From the NCBI GenBank assembly GCA_963662155.1, contig OY759262.1, forward strand, positions 52,042,285 through 52,106,284: a stretch of DNA of 64,000 nt, in the 5' to 3' direction. Under the pieces are notes generated by a model that saw only the letters and a list, made by a program, of their open reading frames with translations, was not told where the DNA came from and searched no databases. Made by a program: the position numbers and the translations under genes. This DNA is from Lamellibrachia columna (Eukaryota > Annelida > Polychaeta > Sabellida > Siboglinidae). Shown here one piece after another: positions 18,634 through 27,884 of this stretch (its first letter is position 1; each line of letters opens with the position of its first letter).

Positions 18634-21600
18634 ATGTCTGTCAGTTGTAGACACGTCGTTGGTATCATGAAACGTCATCTATGTCGTCACTGTGGACTCG
18701 CTCTCGAATCGTATGCGGCTCTACGAAGTCACTTAGAGAGTCACTCATCCGAGAACGAACATTCTTATTCGATAGCATCCTCTGGTGTTCGTTTAGAAGA
18801 CCCCTCTTGTGCGAAGAAAACAAAATTCTCGTGTAAATGTGAAGCGACGTTTGAAAGATGGAACGATCTACGACATCACGTAAGAACAACATGTCGTCTT
18901 AAAAAAAAAAAAAGAAAGACATTCACGTGTGATGAATGTGGAAAGAATTTTGTCAGACGTGACTATTTGAACAAACACGTGTGCGTGCCAACACAACCAT
19001 CACCACCACCACCACCACCACTACCAGCTCATCACCCGCTAGTCACCGACGAAGACCCCGTTGACCCACCCGAGCTTCTTCCCTTCCCAGACGCTCTGTC
19101 GACGAACTTGTTAGACGTCGTTCGGGAGCACTGGTCCTCCATAAGAACATGCGTAGCGAGAGGTCCTCTCCAGAGTAGGTACAATTACAGATTAACGACA
19201 CTAGACACGACCGTTCTAGAAGCGCCGTTGAGGAACGTGTTCCAGGAACAGACCACCGCCTTCAAGATTAACCTCAGTTACGCATTCGTGTTGAGGAACA
19301 AGAACACGGATCGATACAGGTATTATCACGCGTCTTGTAACTGTTGCGGACGGTACCTGGATGAACCCAGTCTCATAGCCAACAGCAAGGACTTTGACGA
19401 GTTTCTGGAACGAATCCGAGAAGCCGACGTCTTGCAATGGGCTATCAATCAAAGACCTGATTCTGCGTGGGTGTGCGAGCTTGTGACAAACGCCACTTTT
19501 TTTGTCAATCGCATCATCGACCATCCGATAGGATGCGTGAGAATGATACCCCTTCCGGTCTACATTAAGAAGAACAAAGCAATCGTCGGATTGGAAGCGG
19601 ATCCCATCCACGGCAGACGGTACGGAGATAACCTGTGTCTCTTTCGATGTCTGGCTCTACAACAAGGATGCGACGTACGTCGGTTGAAGCCAGCTGTGAA
19701 GACGCTGTACGAGACGTATGCTCAAGACGGTGTACCCATGGAGAAATTTGCCGGAGTTTCGGTGAAAGACCTCTATCGTGTCGAGACCGTGTTCCGAACG
19801 AACGTGTGCGTGTACAGTCTCGTAAAACCGAACGAGAACGACGACGATGAACGACCAACCGCCGAACTCATCCGTCGATCGATCTGTAAATACCCTACCA
19901 CGCTCTACCTCAACCTTCACGAGACGCATTTCTCCTTCATCAGCGATGTACGCATGTACTGTCACTCGTACAGATGTCGAACGTGCAACTCGTTGTGGAA
20001 ACGCACATGGAACCTACGTGTACACGAGAGTACGTGTTCGGGTTCTGTACGTCGAGTCTTTCCAGGAGGCGTGTATCATTCCACGCCGTCGATATTCGAA
20101 CAACTGGACGACGAGAACATCCGAGTGAATGAGTCGTTGCGGTACTACCCGTACAGAGCCACTTTTGATTTTGAATGTTGGTTCGACACCGAACACCTTC
20201 CCTCCGACAGCGAGGTTCGATGGATCGCGCGTCACGTTCCACTGAGCGTCAGCGTGGCCTCAAACGTACCGGGACACGAACGAGTGACATGTCTCGTCAC
20301 GAACGGAGACTCCAACAAGTTGACGATTGACATGATGGCCATTCTGATGACGATGAGCAACGCCGCGTACGACTGCCTCAAAGACTCGTACGAGAACGTG
20401 ATGGACCAACTCGCGATCAAATTGACGCAATGGGACGAGCAAGAGGAGACTACGAGAGCGGCCAACGACAAGAAAAGTCAACGTCGACGTATAAAAAATC
20501 CGTACAAAAAGCTGATGTGGCAACTGTATGGATGGATGCGTCAGTTACCCGTCATCGGGTTCAATTCGGGTCAGTACGATCTCAATGTCGTCAAACAGTT
20601 CCTCGTGCCCTACTTCCTAGCAGTTACAAAGACAGAGGAGAGAGAAGAGAGACGACAAGAAGAAGAAGAAGAAGAAGAAGAGAGCGGATCTTTTTTCGTC
20701 ATCAAGCGCAACAACACTTTCATGTGTCTTTCGACGGATCAGTTGAAATTCCTAGACATGACCAACTACCTAGCTCCCGGATTCAGTTACGCCAAGTATC
20801 TGAAAGCATACGGATGCGAGGTGACGAAAGGTCATTTCCCGTACGAGTACATGGATCGGTTGGAGAAACTCGACGATACCGTTCTACCTCCGAAAGAGGC
20901 CTTCTTCAGTCGACTGAAGAACGAAGGTATTTCCGACGAGGACTACGTCAGTTGTCAGGAGGCGTGGCGCGACAACGGCATGTCGACGTTGCGCGACTTT
21001 CTCGTCTGGTATAACAACAGGGACGTGGTTCCCTTTCTGCAGGCCGTCGACCGACAGTTTGACTTCTATCAGCAGCGTGGAATAGACATGTTCAAGCAAG
21101 GCATCAGTGTACCGGGTCTGACCTTGCTGTATCTGTTCAACGACCTTCCCGAGAAGACCTACTTTACCATCTTCAACGAGAAACACAAAGATCTGCACGA
21201 TCTCGTCAAAGACAACATTTGCGGTGGTCCTTCGATCATATTTCACCGCTATCACGAGAAAGGGGTCACCACGCTACGTCAGAACGAACACGGAGAGGCG
21301 TCTCATCCGTGTCGATCGATCGTTGGATACGACGCGAACGCACTGTACCTATGGTCGCTCATGCAAGACATGCCCACGGGATGGTACACGCGACGACGTT
21401 TTGAGAACGACTTCCGACCCGAATCGGCTCAGCTGTACGGGCAGATGGCTTCGGAATGGCTGACGTGGGAATCCGAACGTACGGGACTTTCCATACGACA
21501 TCAGACCAACGGACGAGAGAAACGGATAGGTAAACATCGAGTGGACGGCTGGTGCAGCGAGACGAAGACGGCTTATCAGTTCCAAGGGTGCTTTTTCCAC

Positions 21601-23061
21601 GGTTGCTCGTGCAATCGAGAAGAGGTCAATTCCATCAACGGGAAAACCATGACCGAACTGCTCGTCGAGACCCGAAAGACCACCGCCTACCTACGTCACT
21701 TCGTCAAGGTTGTCGAACTGTGGGAATGCGAGTGGAAAAAGATGAGACGAGAGCCTCACGTAAAACGATGTCTGGACGCCGCATTTCCACGACGACGTCG
21801 ACGCGTTCAGTGGACGATGACTCAACAACAGATCCTGAGCGACGTGCGTGACGGAACCGTGTTCGGCATGATCGAGTGTGACATTTGTGTACCTGAAGAA
21901 CTGCGCGATCACTTTGCCGAGATGCAGCCCGTGTTCAAGAACATCAGTCTGGTACGTGAGGATCTCGGTCCGTTCATGCGTCGATACGCCGAAGAGCACA
22001 ACATCATGACGACTCCGAGACGCATGCTCGTGGGTAGTTATTACGGTAATAAGATACTGCTCGCCACGCCTCTGTTGCAATGGTATCTGGACCACGGACT
22101 CGAGGTGTTACACGTCTATCAGATCGTCGAATACGATCCGATTCCGTGCTTCCGTCGATTCGGCGATGCCGTGTCCGAGGCCAGACGCGCGGGAGACGTT
22201 CACAGCGACAAGACCATCATCGCGGACACCATGAAGTTGCTGGGAAACTCGGGCTACGGAAAAACCATCACCAACGTGGACCGACATCGTGACGTCAACT
22301 ACTGCGCGGAGAAGGCGGCATCGCGTCTGGTCAACAATCGACGATTCCGACAACTCGACGTCGTCGTCGACGACGCGTACGAGATAGAGATGAGCAAGAG
22401 AACAGTGACGTATGCCTTACCTATACACGTGGGATTCTTCGTTCTGCAGTACGCCAAGATGCGCATGCTGCAGTTCTATTACGACTTCATCGACAGATAC
22501 GTGGAACGTCCTCTGTTCCAATACTGCGAGATGGATACGGATAGTGCCTATTTGGCCTTGGCAGCCGAGTCAGTCGATGTCCTCGTGACCCCTGCACTAC
22601 GAGAACATTATTTTCGACATCGATCCGAATGGCTCCCGTCGGAATGTTGCGACGCGCATCGGGACGAGTACGTGCGCTGTCGACTCGCCAACAGACAGTG
22701 GGTCGGAAGCGAAGAGTGCTGCAAGATGCGACGAGCGTTCGACAAGAGAACTCCGGGACTGTTCAAGGTGGAATGGTCGGGCGATGGGTTCGTAGGTTTG
22801 TGCAGCAAGACGTACTATTGTTTCGGATCCACCGACAAGTACAGCACCAAAGGTCTGAGCAAACGACACAACACCATCGACAAGGAGACGTTCCTGGAAG
22901 TACTCACCAGTCGTCGGAGCGGAAGCGGAAAGAACCGCGGGTTTCGGGTGTATAAATCGACCGTGATGACGTACGTGCAGGAACGAGCGGCTCTCACCTA
23001 CTTCTACGCCAAACGCGTGGTACACGAGGACGGTTTGAGCACGGGTCCGACGGATGTGTAG
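18634..23061 (+). CDS. POLB: protein-primed family-B DNA polymerase with zinc-finger and OTU-like N-terminus
   Basis: 1475 codons. The N-terminus has C2H2-like fingers at residues 17-37 (CRHCG to H33/H37), ~67-87 and 99-117, then a proline run. An OTU-like segment follows with D332/C335 in GDNLCLFRCLAL and a candidate catalytic His432 in HETHFSFI. Another finger is at ~448-468. The 3'-5' exonuclease has ExoI D512/E514 (DFECW), ExoII D649 (GFNSGQYD) and ExoIII Y793/D797. Polymerase motif A is at D900 (YDANALYLWS), motif B at K1201-G1209 (KLLGNSGYG) and motif C at D1301-D1303 (DTDS). A basic KTYYCFG follows. All catalytic residues are present. It replicates the element, probably from a terminal protein. 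The larger size comes from the N-terminal fusion. The start could be 18667. Confidence 0.97.
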   Translation: MSVSCRHVVGIMKRHLCRHCGLALESYAALRSHLESHSSENEHSYSIASSGVRLEDPSCAKKTKFSCKCEATFERWNDLRHHVRTTCRLKKKKRKTFTCDECGKNFVRRDYLNKHVCVPTQPSPPPPPPLPAHHPLVTDEDPVDPPELLPFPDALSTNLLDVVREHWSSIRTCVARGPLQSRYNYRLTTLDTTVLEAPLRNVFQEQTTAFKINLSYAFVLRNKNTDRYRYYHASCNCCGRYLDEPSLIANSKDFDEFLERIREADVLQWAINQRPDSAWVCELVTNATFFVNRIIDHPIGCVRMIPLPVYIKKNKAIVGLEADPIHGRRYGDNLCLFRCLALQQGCDVRRLKPAVKTLYETYAQDGVPMEKFAGVSVKDLYRVETVFRTNVCVYSLVKPNENDDDERPTAELIRRSICKYPTTLYLNLHETHFSFISDVRMYCHSYRCRTCNSLWKRTWNLRVHESTCSGSVRRVFPGGVYHSTPSIFEQLDDENIRVNESLRYYPYRATFDFECWFDTEHLPSDSEVRWIARHVPLSVSVASNVPGHERVTCLVTNGDSNKLTIDMMAILMTMSNAAYDCLKDSYENVMDQLAIKLTQWDEQEETTRAANDKKSQRRRIKNPYKKLMWQLYGWMRQLPVIGFNSGQYDLNVVKQFLVPYFLAVTKTEEREERRQEEEEEEEESGSFFVIKRNNTFMCLSTDQLKFLDMTNYLAPGFSYAKYLKAYGCEVTKGHFPYEYMDRLEKLDDTVLPPKEAFFSRLKNEGISDEDYVSCQEAWRDNGMSTLRDFLVWYNNRDVVPFLQAVDRQFDFYQQRGIDMFKQGISVPGLTLLYLFNDLPEKTYFTIFNEKHKDLHDLVKDNICGGPSIIFHRYHEKGVTTLRQNEHGEASHPCRSIVGYDANALYLWSLMQDMPTGWYTRRRFENDFRPESAQLYGQMASEWLTWESERTGLSIRHQTNGREKRIGKHRVDGWCSETKTAYQFQGCFFHGCSCNREEVNSINGKTMTELLVETRKTTAYLRHFVKVVELWECEWKKMRREPHVKRCLDAAFPRRRRRVQWTMTQQQILSDVRDGTVFGMIECDICVPEELRDHFAEMQPVFKNISLVREDLGPFMRRYAEEHNIMTTPRRMLVGSYYGNKILLATPLLQWYLDHGLEVLHVYQIVEYDPIPCFRRFGDAVSEARRAGDVHSDKTIIADTMKLLGNSGYGKTITNVDRHRDVNYCAEKAASRLVNNRRFRQLDVVVDDAYEIEMSKRTVTYALPIHVGFFVLQYAKMRMLQFYYDFIDRYVERPLFQYCEMDTDSAYLALAAESVDVLVTPALREHYFRHRSEWLPSECCDAHRDEYVRCRLANRQWVGSEECCKMRRAFDKRTPGLFKVEWSGDGFVGLCSKTYYCFGSTDKYSTKGLSKRHNTIDKETFLEVLTSRRSGSGKNRGFRVYKSTVMTYVQERAALTYFYAKRVVHEDGLSTGPTDV

Positions 23062-23099
23062 ATAAGACGATGCGGTTCGATGGTCTGTCATAACGGACC

Positions 23100-23726
23100 A
23101 TGGACGCGCGATGGAAACACCCCTTCACGTGCATCATCGCCGGACCGACGGGATGCGGTAAGAGTACTTTCGTGACGCGTATGTTGCGTCACGCCACTGC
23201 AATGATCGAGCCACCACCCGAACAAATAACGTGGTGTTACGGAGAATGGCAAGAGGCTTACGCAACGATGGACTTGAGTCACGTGCGATTCGAGGAAGGG
23301 TTACCGACGGCGGCCATGTTCGATCCGACAACTAGGAACCTCATCGTCATAGACGATCTCATGGCAGAAACGGACGAACGGGTCACGACCTTGTTCACTA
23401 AAAAAAGCCACCACAGGAACACGTCCGTGCTGTATCTCGTGCAGAACCTGTTCCCTAAAAACAAAGAGAGTCGCACCATCAGTCTGAATTCGCAGTACAT
23501 GGTGGTGTTCAAGAATCCACGTGACGCGTCGCAGATGACGACCTTGGCTCGACAGATGTATCCGGGACGCGGTAAGTTCGTGCAAGAGGCGTTTAAAGAC
23601 GCCACAGCGATGCCGTACGGGTATCTATTGGTCGATCTCAAACAGGACACGCCCGAGGACATGCGTCTGCGCACGGCCATCTTTCCAGACGACGACGTGC
23701 AGTACGTGTACTTACCGAAGGTATAA
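23100..23726 (+). CDS. ATP: A32/FtsK-HerA-type DNA packaging ATPase
   Basis: 208 residues. Walker A is GPTGCGKST with K21 near the N-terminus. Walker B is NLIVIDDLM with D85/D86. A YLVQNLF segment follows in the sensor region. Size and motif spacing match the compact packaging ATPases of Polintons, adintoviruses and related viruses, which pump the genome into the capsid. It starts 38 bp after the POLB stop with no TATA in between, so it may share the POLB transcript. Its own stop codon overlaps a TATAAAA. Confidence 0.95.
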   Translation: MDARWKHPFTCIIAGPTGCGKSTFVTRMLRHATAMIEPPPEQITWCYGEWQEAYATMDLSHVRFEEGLPTAAMFDPTTRNLIVIDDLMAETDERVTTLFTKKSHHRNTSVLYLVQNLFPKNKESRTISLNSQYMVVFKNPRDASQMTTLARQMYPGRGKFVQEAFKDATAMPYGYLLVDLKQDTPEDMRLRTAIFPDDDVQYVYLPKV

Positions 23727-23728
23727 AA
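23722..23728 (+). promoter_or_regulatory. TATA box overlapping the ATPase stop codon
   Basis: TATAAAA contains the TAA stop at 23724-23726. The next ATG at 23764 is ~40 bp downstream, the right distance for a short leader. Confidence 0.6.
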
Positions 23729-23763
23729 CGATCGAGTGTGTGGATAGTCTCTTCATTCGCACC

Positions 23764-24132
23764 ATGTCTGCGCTCGTGAAGAGACACATTTTGTGTATCC
23801 AGGCTCTGGCCAGAGTCAAGAACAACAACATAAAAAAGGCCATCATCGCCAACGCAGACGCCAAGTTGCTGTGTGCACTAGCCGAGTGCGCTTACAACAT
23901 ACTAGTGAAGAACATTCCATTGACCGCTTTACAGAGGCGTCGATTGGGCAAATACAGGACGAAGTTACGCGAGTTGGCTCGAAGAAACACGACCGCAGCC
24001 CGGAGAAAACGCCTCTTGTTACCCCAGATCGGCGAGGGTCAGAGCGGAGGTTTCCTATCGGCCTTCCTAGCTCCGTTGGCGGGATCGGTCTTGCTGCCCT
24101 TGCTTCGTCAGGTGTTCTTCCCCAAGAATTAG
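23764..24132 (+). CDS. small conserved Polinton virion-type protein
   Basis: 122 residues from the first ATG after the TATA box. A basic helical N-terminal half (KRHILCIQALARVKNNNIKKA, ADAKLLCALAECAYNIL) is followed by an Arg-rich stretch and a hydrophobic Gly-containing C-terminus (SGGFLSAFLAPLAGSVLLPLL). I recognise the pattern (an A-D-x-K-L-x-x-A-[IL]-x-E-C-x-x-N helix, then a QxGG hydrophobic tail) as recurring in Polinton-like elements of invertebrates; its role is not established. QSGG resembles an adenain-type cleavage site, so it may be a protease-processed minor virion component with a membrane-active tail. Confidence 0.75.
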   Translation: MSALVKRHILCIQALARVKNNNIKKAIIANADAKLLCALAECAYNILVKNIPLTALQRRRLGKYRTKLRELARRNTTAARRKRLLLPQIGEGQSGGFLSAFLAPLAGSVLLPLLRQVFFPKN

Positions 24133-24136
24133 ACGC

Positions 24137-24862
24137 ATGGATCACGCGCGAAAGATGGCTTTGGTAGACCCTCGATTGTTGGATACACTTCGCTCGCAAC
24201 CTCATCCAACGGATACCGTAGGTAAAATAGTGCAAACCCTTGACGAGGAGATGAAGACCATCCTCGATAGAAAGGACCTCGACGATGGGATAAAGGTAAC
24301 GCTGTATAATCAGGTGTTGCAACGATACAACGGTCTGGTCGACAAACGCATCAAGGAACCGATACGCACGATTTCGGTGAATGAATCGACGAAAGGTTCA
24401 AAGACGAAGGATGAGGAGAAGGATGAGGAGGATACTCCTATTAGAAGACTGGAGGCTACCGTCTTGGACACCGTTCCCAAGAGTCTGCAGGTCAAAGCCA
24501 GACGATTGATGGAACATCTCAAAAGAAACGTCGCGTGGAACGATCGTGGCGAACTCGTGCACAAGGGTGTTCCCATTGCGGGAAGTAACGCGGTGGATCT
24601 CGTTCACGATCTGTTGCGTAAGAGAAAGACCGACGCGCCGACGGGTTGGCAATCGCTCGCGAAACAACTCCGCACAGCCAACATACCCATGGAGTTGATC
24701 GGTAACGCTGCTCGGAGAACCTACATACAAACGGACTCTCTCTCTCGACGGTCTGCAATTACCCCACGTGCTGTTGGTAGTGCACGAAAATCTCTACGTT
24801 GGACACCCCTCGCACGTTCGAAACACCCCACACCCACGCCACCTCGTTGGCTCGACTTATAA
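24137..24862 (+). CDS. conserved Polinton protein of unknown function
   Basis: 241 residues. It starts 4 bp after the previous stop. The N-terminal half is alpha-helical and acidic, with the block DGIKVTLYNQVLQRYNGLV at about residues 50-68, followed by a charged linker and a second helical region (VLDTVPKSLQVKARRLMEHL, ending AVDLVHDLLRKRK). The C-terminal ~50 residues are basic and Pro/Arg-rich. Proteins with a YNQVLQRY block occur next to capsid genes in other Polintons. I know no function; a core or scaffold role is conceivable. Its stop codon overlaps a TATAAG. Confidence 0.7.
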   Translation: MDHARKMALVDPRLLDTLRSQPHPTDTVGKIVQTLDEEMKTILDRKDLDDGIKVTLYNQVLQRYNGLVDKRIKEPIRTISVNESTKGSKTKDEEKDEEDTPIRRLEATVLDTVPKSLQVKARRLMEHLKRNVAWNDRGELVHKGVPIAGSNAVDLVHDLLRKRKTDAPTGWQSLAKQLRTANIPMELIGNAARRTYIQTDSLSRRSAITPRAVGSARKSLRWTPLARSKHPTPTPPRWLDL

Positions 24863-25160
24863 GGAGACTGCGTCGTAGTCGTAACCCACTCATGACGTTG
24901 GATTCGCAAGACACGCATCGTCACTTCGATATCGTTTAGTGAACTTACCTTGTTCGGTGACATTGCAGTCGGAATTCTTATACAACAGGTGTTATTTGGA
25001 CTATGATTTCGTTACCAGACTGTTGTTCGTTCATCACCGTTGTGGGAGCAATAACGTGCGTTCTGCTATACGTCAGTGCACTCCTCGTCATTCGTCAGTA
25101 CTCGAGAACCGTCAACGTCACCGACATCGTCGTCAACGCGTCGGATCTTCTGTTTTAACG
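24863..25160. other. spacer between the 241-residue gene and integrase
   Basis: A TATAAG at 24858-24863 overlaps the upstream stop. The integrase frame is open back to ~24939 but has no ATG before 25161, and a 15-codon upstream ORF starts at 24892. The long leader could contain a small intron or an upstream ORF; I cannot tell which. Confidence 0.5.
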
Positions 25161-26210
25161 ATGACGAAGACACTGAAGAAGGTCTATTTCGATCCGAGTC
25201 GGGTAGGTAGTTACGGAGGAGTCGACGCCTTGCGACGCGTCACGCATGCGCCTCGGAAAGTAGTCGCGCGGTGGTTGTCGGAACAGGACGCCTACAGCTT
25301 ACACAAACCAGCGAGACGGCGTTTCAAGAGACGACGCGTTATCGTGGGTGGTATGAATCAACAGTGGCAGGCCGATCTCGTCGATCTGAAGACGTTGAAA
25401 AACGACAACGACGGTATGACCTTTCTCCTCACGACGATCGACGTCTTTTCGAAACGAGCCAAATGCATTCCTATACCTAGCAAGTCCGCCGCGTCGTTGG
25501 TCGCCGCTCTGCGAATCGCGTTCGCGGACGACCCTCCGCAGACGTTACAGACGGATCGAGGAATGGAATTTCTGAATAAATCCGTTCAGACGCTCTTACG
25601 AAAACGGGGCGTCCATCACTTCGCCACGCACAACGCGGAGACGAAGGCGAGCATTGTGGAGCGTTTCAACAGGACGTTGAAGGAGCGCATGTGGCGCTAC
25701 TTCACGAAAGTTCAGTCGTGGCGTTACATCGACGTCCTTCCGGATCTGGTGCGAACGTACAACAACACCCGTCACCGCAGTCTCGGTATGGCTCCGTCGC
25801 AGGTGACCGCAAAGAATCAAGAAACGGTGTGGCAACGTCTGTACGGACACGACGGTAAGGGTGTGCCTAAGTTACGTGTGTCGGATCGCGTGCGCATCAG
25901 CAAGCACAAAGGCACGTTCGAAAAGGGCTACGAGACGAACTGGAGCGAAGAGACGTTCACCGTACACGAAGTTCACCCCTCCGATCCACCCGTGTACCGT
26001 CTACGAGACGATCTCGGCGACGTGCTGGAAGGTGCCTTCTACGAACTGGAGCTGCAAAAAGTGGTGATAGCGAGCGATAAAGAGTTCCGAGTGGAAGCGG
26101 TGTTGGAACGTCGTAAGGTCGGCCCTCGAACGGAGGCATTGGTGAAATGGTTCGGACACCCGTCCAAATTCAACAGCTGGATCGACGCCAGGTCGCTCAC
26201 TTCACTATAA
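25161..26210 (+). CDS. INT: retroviral-type integrase with chromodomain
   Basis: 349 residues from the only suitable ATG. The RNase-H-fold catalytic core has D72 (WQADLVD), D132 (LQTDRGMEF) and E167 (SIVERFNRTLKERMW), i.e. a D-D-x34-E arrangement. The N-terminal part is short and has a degenerate HHCC region. After the core come YNNTRHRSLGMAPSQV and an SH3-like segment with basic residues. A chromodomain-like C-terminus (EFRVEAVLERRKV...ALVKWFGHPSKFNSWID) may bind chromatin marks. It inserts the element with 6-bp duplications, as observed. The stop codon overlaps the next TATA. Confidence 0.96.
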   Translation: MTKTLKKVYFDPSRVGSYGGVDALRRVTHAPRKVVARWLSEQDAYSLHKPARRRFKRRRVIVGGMNQQWQADLVDLKTLKNDNDGMTFLLTTIDVFSKRAKCIPIPSKSAASLVAALRIAFADDPPQTLQTDRGMEFLNKSVQTLLRKRGVHHFATHNAETKASIVERFNRTLKERMWRYFTKVQSWRYIDVLPDLVRTYNNTRHRSLGMAPSQVTAKNQETVWQRLYGHDGKGVPKLRVSDRVRISKHKGTFEKGYETNWSEETFTVHEVHPSDPPVYRLRDDLGDVLEGAFYELELQKVVIASDKEFRVEAVLERRKVGPRTEALVKWFGHPSKFNSWIDARSLTSL

Positions 26211-26212
26211 AG
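26206..26212 (+). promoter_or_regulatory. TATA box overlapping the integrase stop codon
   Basis: TATAAAG contains the TAA stop of the integrase. The next ATG is at 26241, and no further TATA is seen before the two following genes. Confidence 0.6.
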
Positions 26213-26240
26213 ACTAAACGACGCGAGACGGATTGTCATT

Positions 26241-26537
26241 ATGGAGCAAGACACGGCACCACACACTATCGTCGTAGAGGAGGAGGAAGAGGAGGAGGAG
26301 GAGGAGGATTGCGTCGACGCGTCGAACGACAGCACTCCTTGGCATCTGTTCTGTATCAAGTGTCCCAAAGAGGAGATAGTGTTTCTGTGTCAGATCGTCG
26401 TCTTGTACACGGTCATCGTGATAAGCATCTACAACCTGTCTGTCGGTCACGACGATTCTAATCTGTGGACGGCTCTGCTGAGCAGTTCGTTGGGCTATCT
26501 ACTACCCAATCCCACGTTGAGACGCAATGACGACTGA
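26241..26537 (+). CDS. small acidic transmembrane protein
   Basis: 98 residues. A strongly acidic Glu run at residues ~13-22 is followed by a Cys-containing linker (FCIKCPKEE), a transmembrane helix (IVFLCQIVVLYTVIVISIYNL, ~47-67) and a C-terminal segment LWTALLSSSLGYLLPNP that could re-enter the membrane. The LWTxLLSSxxGYLLPNP ending is a pattern I associate with small proteins next to Polinton capsid genes. Function unknown; a virion or host-membrane protein is an inference. Its last 11 nt overlap the minor capsid gene. Confidence 0.75.
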   Translation: MEQDTAPHTIVVEEEEEEEEEEDCVDASNDSTPWHLFCIKCPKEEIVFLCQIVVLYTVIVISIYNLSVGHDDSNLWTALLSSSLGYLLPNPTLRRNDD

Positions 26538-27360
26538 TTTCTACATGACGCTACCTAGCAACGCTTCTATGAAGATGCACCCCGACAACACCTTGACCCA
26601 TTACGTCACGGAGTTGCCTCACTGTGTCGATCTGGTCGGCGAGTGGGAGTGCGGATTGACAGAGATGCAGTATTCGCACACTTGGTACAACGTCACGGAG
26701 GATGATGTCTGGTTATTCCTCGAAGAGGTCGATGCTCCCGACATAAATCGACGCTCGAGATTGTCGTGTGGATATTACGACGATCCGTTGACATTGTTGT
26801 ACCACGTCAACAACGCACTGTACAGTCTGAGAACGGAGAAGGCACGAGCTCAAATGAGCTATAGTTCCGTCACTCAAAAAATGACGTTACACATGACGGA
26901 GAACACCATTTTCACCATACCATACCACAGTTCGACTACTTCCATGTTAGGATTCCACAAGATCGTAGCCAGTGGAACGAAAATAGATGCTACGTCCGCG
27001 TCGTCACTCGACTCCGTCTCTCGAACTTCCGACTCCTCGTACCCTTTCCACTTCGAAGCCCCCGACGTGATGGACCTGACGCAGGGATTCAACACCCTAT
27101 ACGTATACACGGACGTCGTGGAGTCTTGTATAGTGGGTGACACTCTCGCACCACTGTTGCGATCCATTCCGATTAGCGGACGTCACGGTGACAGGGTGTC
27201 CGAACGTTTCACTAACGTTCACTACATACCTCTGTTACGTTCGAACTTCCACTCGATCGAAGTGGATATAAGAGACGACATGGGTCGACGCGTGCCATTC
27301 GAATACGGCCGAGTGACGGTGACGCTTCATTTTCGTCGACGTAAGACGGGACTGTTCTAA
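26527..27360 (+). CDS. mCP: minor capsid protein (penton, single jelly roll)
   Basis: 277 residues, beta-strand rich. Position (before the pVI-like and major capsid genes), length and the N-terminal block FYMTLPSNASMKMHPDNTLTHYVTELP followed by WECGLTEMQYSHTWYNV are typical of the Polinton penton protein, which forms the vertices. It ends in a basic RRRKTGLF. The ATG lies inside the previous gene (11-nt overlap), and the TAA overlaps the next ATG by one nucleotide (TAATG), suggesting coupled translation. Confidence 0.9.
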   Translation: MTTDFYMTLPSNASMKMHPDNTLTHYVTELPHCVDLVGEWECGLTEMQYSHTWYNVTEDDVWLFLEEVDAPDINRRSRLSCGYYDDPLTLLYHVNNALYSLRTEKARAQMSYSSVTQKMTLHMTENTIFTIPYHSSTTSMLGFHKIVASGTKIDATSASSLDSVSRTSDSSYPFHFEAPDVMDLTQGFNTLYVYTDVVESCIVGDTLAPLLRSIPISGRHGDRVSERFTNVHYIPLLRSNFHSIEVDIRDDMGRRVPFEYGRVTVTLHFRRRKTGLF

Positions 27361-27755
27361 TGAACTACAACGATTATTACGCGCGTCAGGCTGGCGGTGC
27401 GCTACCCTACTTCGCCGGTGCACAATACCAACGAGGTCACGGACTGGGCAGTCTGTTCGGTGGTCTGTTGCGCAGCGTCATGCCACTCCTCAAGAGAGGT
27501 GCCGTGGCTTTGGGTAGGGGTGCGTTGAAGACCGGCGTTCGTATAGCCGGTGATGTCTTATCGGGTCAGAACATAAAAACGGCCGCCAAGCGACGCGTCA
27601 CCGACGCCGTGTTGACGGGACTTCGACCTACCCCTGGTAAACGTGTAAAGCGACCGACTGCGAAGGCGAGAATCACTGCGGTAAAGCGTCGACGCAAGAA
27701 ACAGACGTCCAAGAAACGAGAGATGGACATATTCGACAATGACGCTCGTGTATAA
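27360..27755 (+). CDS. pVI/pX-like minor virion protein
   Basis: 131 residues. The N-terminus YYARQAGGALPYFAGAQYQ contains QAGG|A, close to the adenain cleavage consensus. An amphipathic Gly-rich segment (GLGSLFGGLLRSVMPLLKRGA) follows, then a basic tail with KRVKRPTAKAR and KRRRKKQTSKKRE. This matches the widespread Polinton protein compared with adenovirus pVI/pX: cementing, membrane-lytic or DNA-condensing. It starts in a TAATG overlap. A partial duplication of its basic 3' end (CAAGAAACGAGAGAT) reappears in the leader of the next gene near 27860. Confidence 0.85.
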   Translation: MNYNDYYARQAGGALPYFAGAQYQRGHGLGSLFGGLLRSVMPLLKRGAVALGRGALKTGVRIAGDVLSGQNIKTAAKRRVTDAVLTGLRPTPGKRVKRPTAKARITAVKRRRKKQTSKKREMDIFDNDARV

Positions 27756-27798
27756 GACCTACGAGAACACACCACAACAGCCTGACTTTAACTAAGGG

Positions 27799-27805
27799 TA
27801 TAAAA
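27799..27805 (+). promoter_or_regulatory. TATA box of the major capsid gene
   Basis: TATAAAA in GGGTATAAAACAACC, ~86 bp before the MCP ATG. No other TATA lies before the protease, so both are likely on one transcript. Confidence 0.65.
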
Positions 27806-27884
27806 CAACCATCCTCGAAGACGACAATCACTATAGTAAAGAGACGAAGCGAGAGACGGACGTTCAAGAAACGAGAGATCAACA

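Noticed and set aside
19216..22808. Several 60-164-codon ORFs antisense or frame-shifted within POLB
   Set aside because: Shadows of a long GC-rich coding frame. POLB motifs are continuous on the plus strand.
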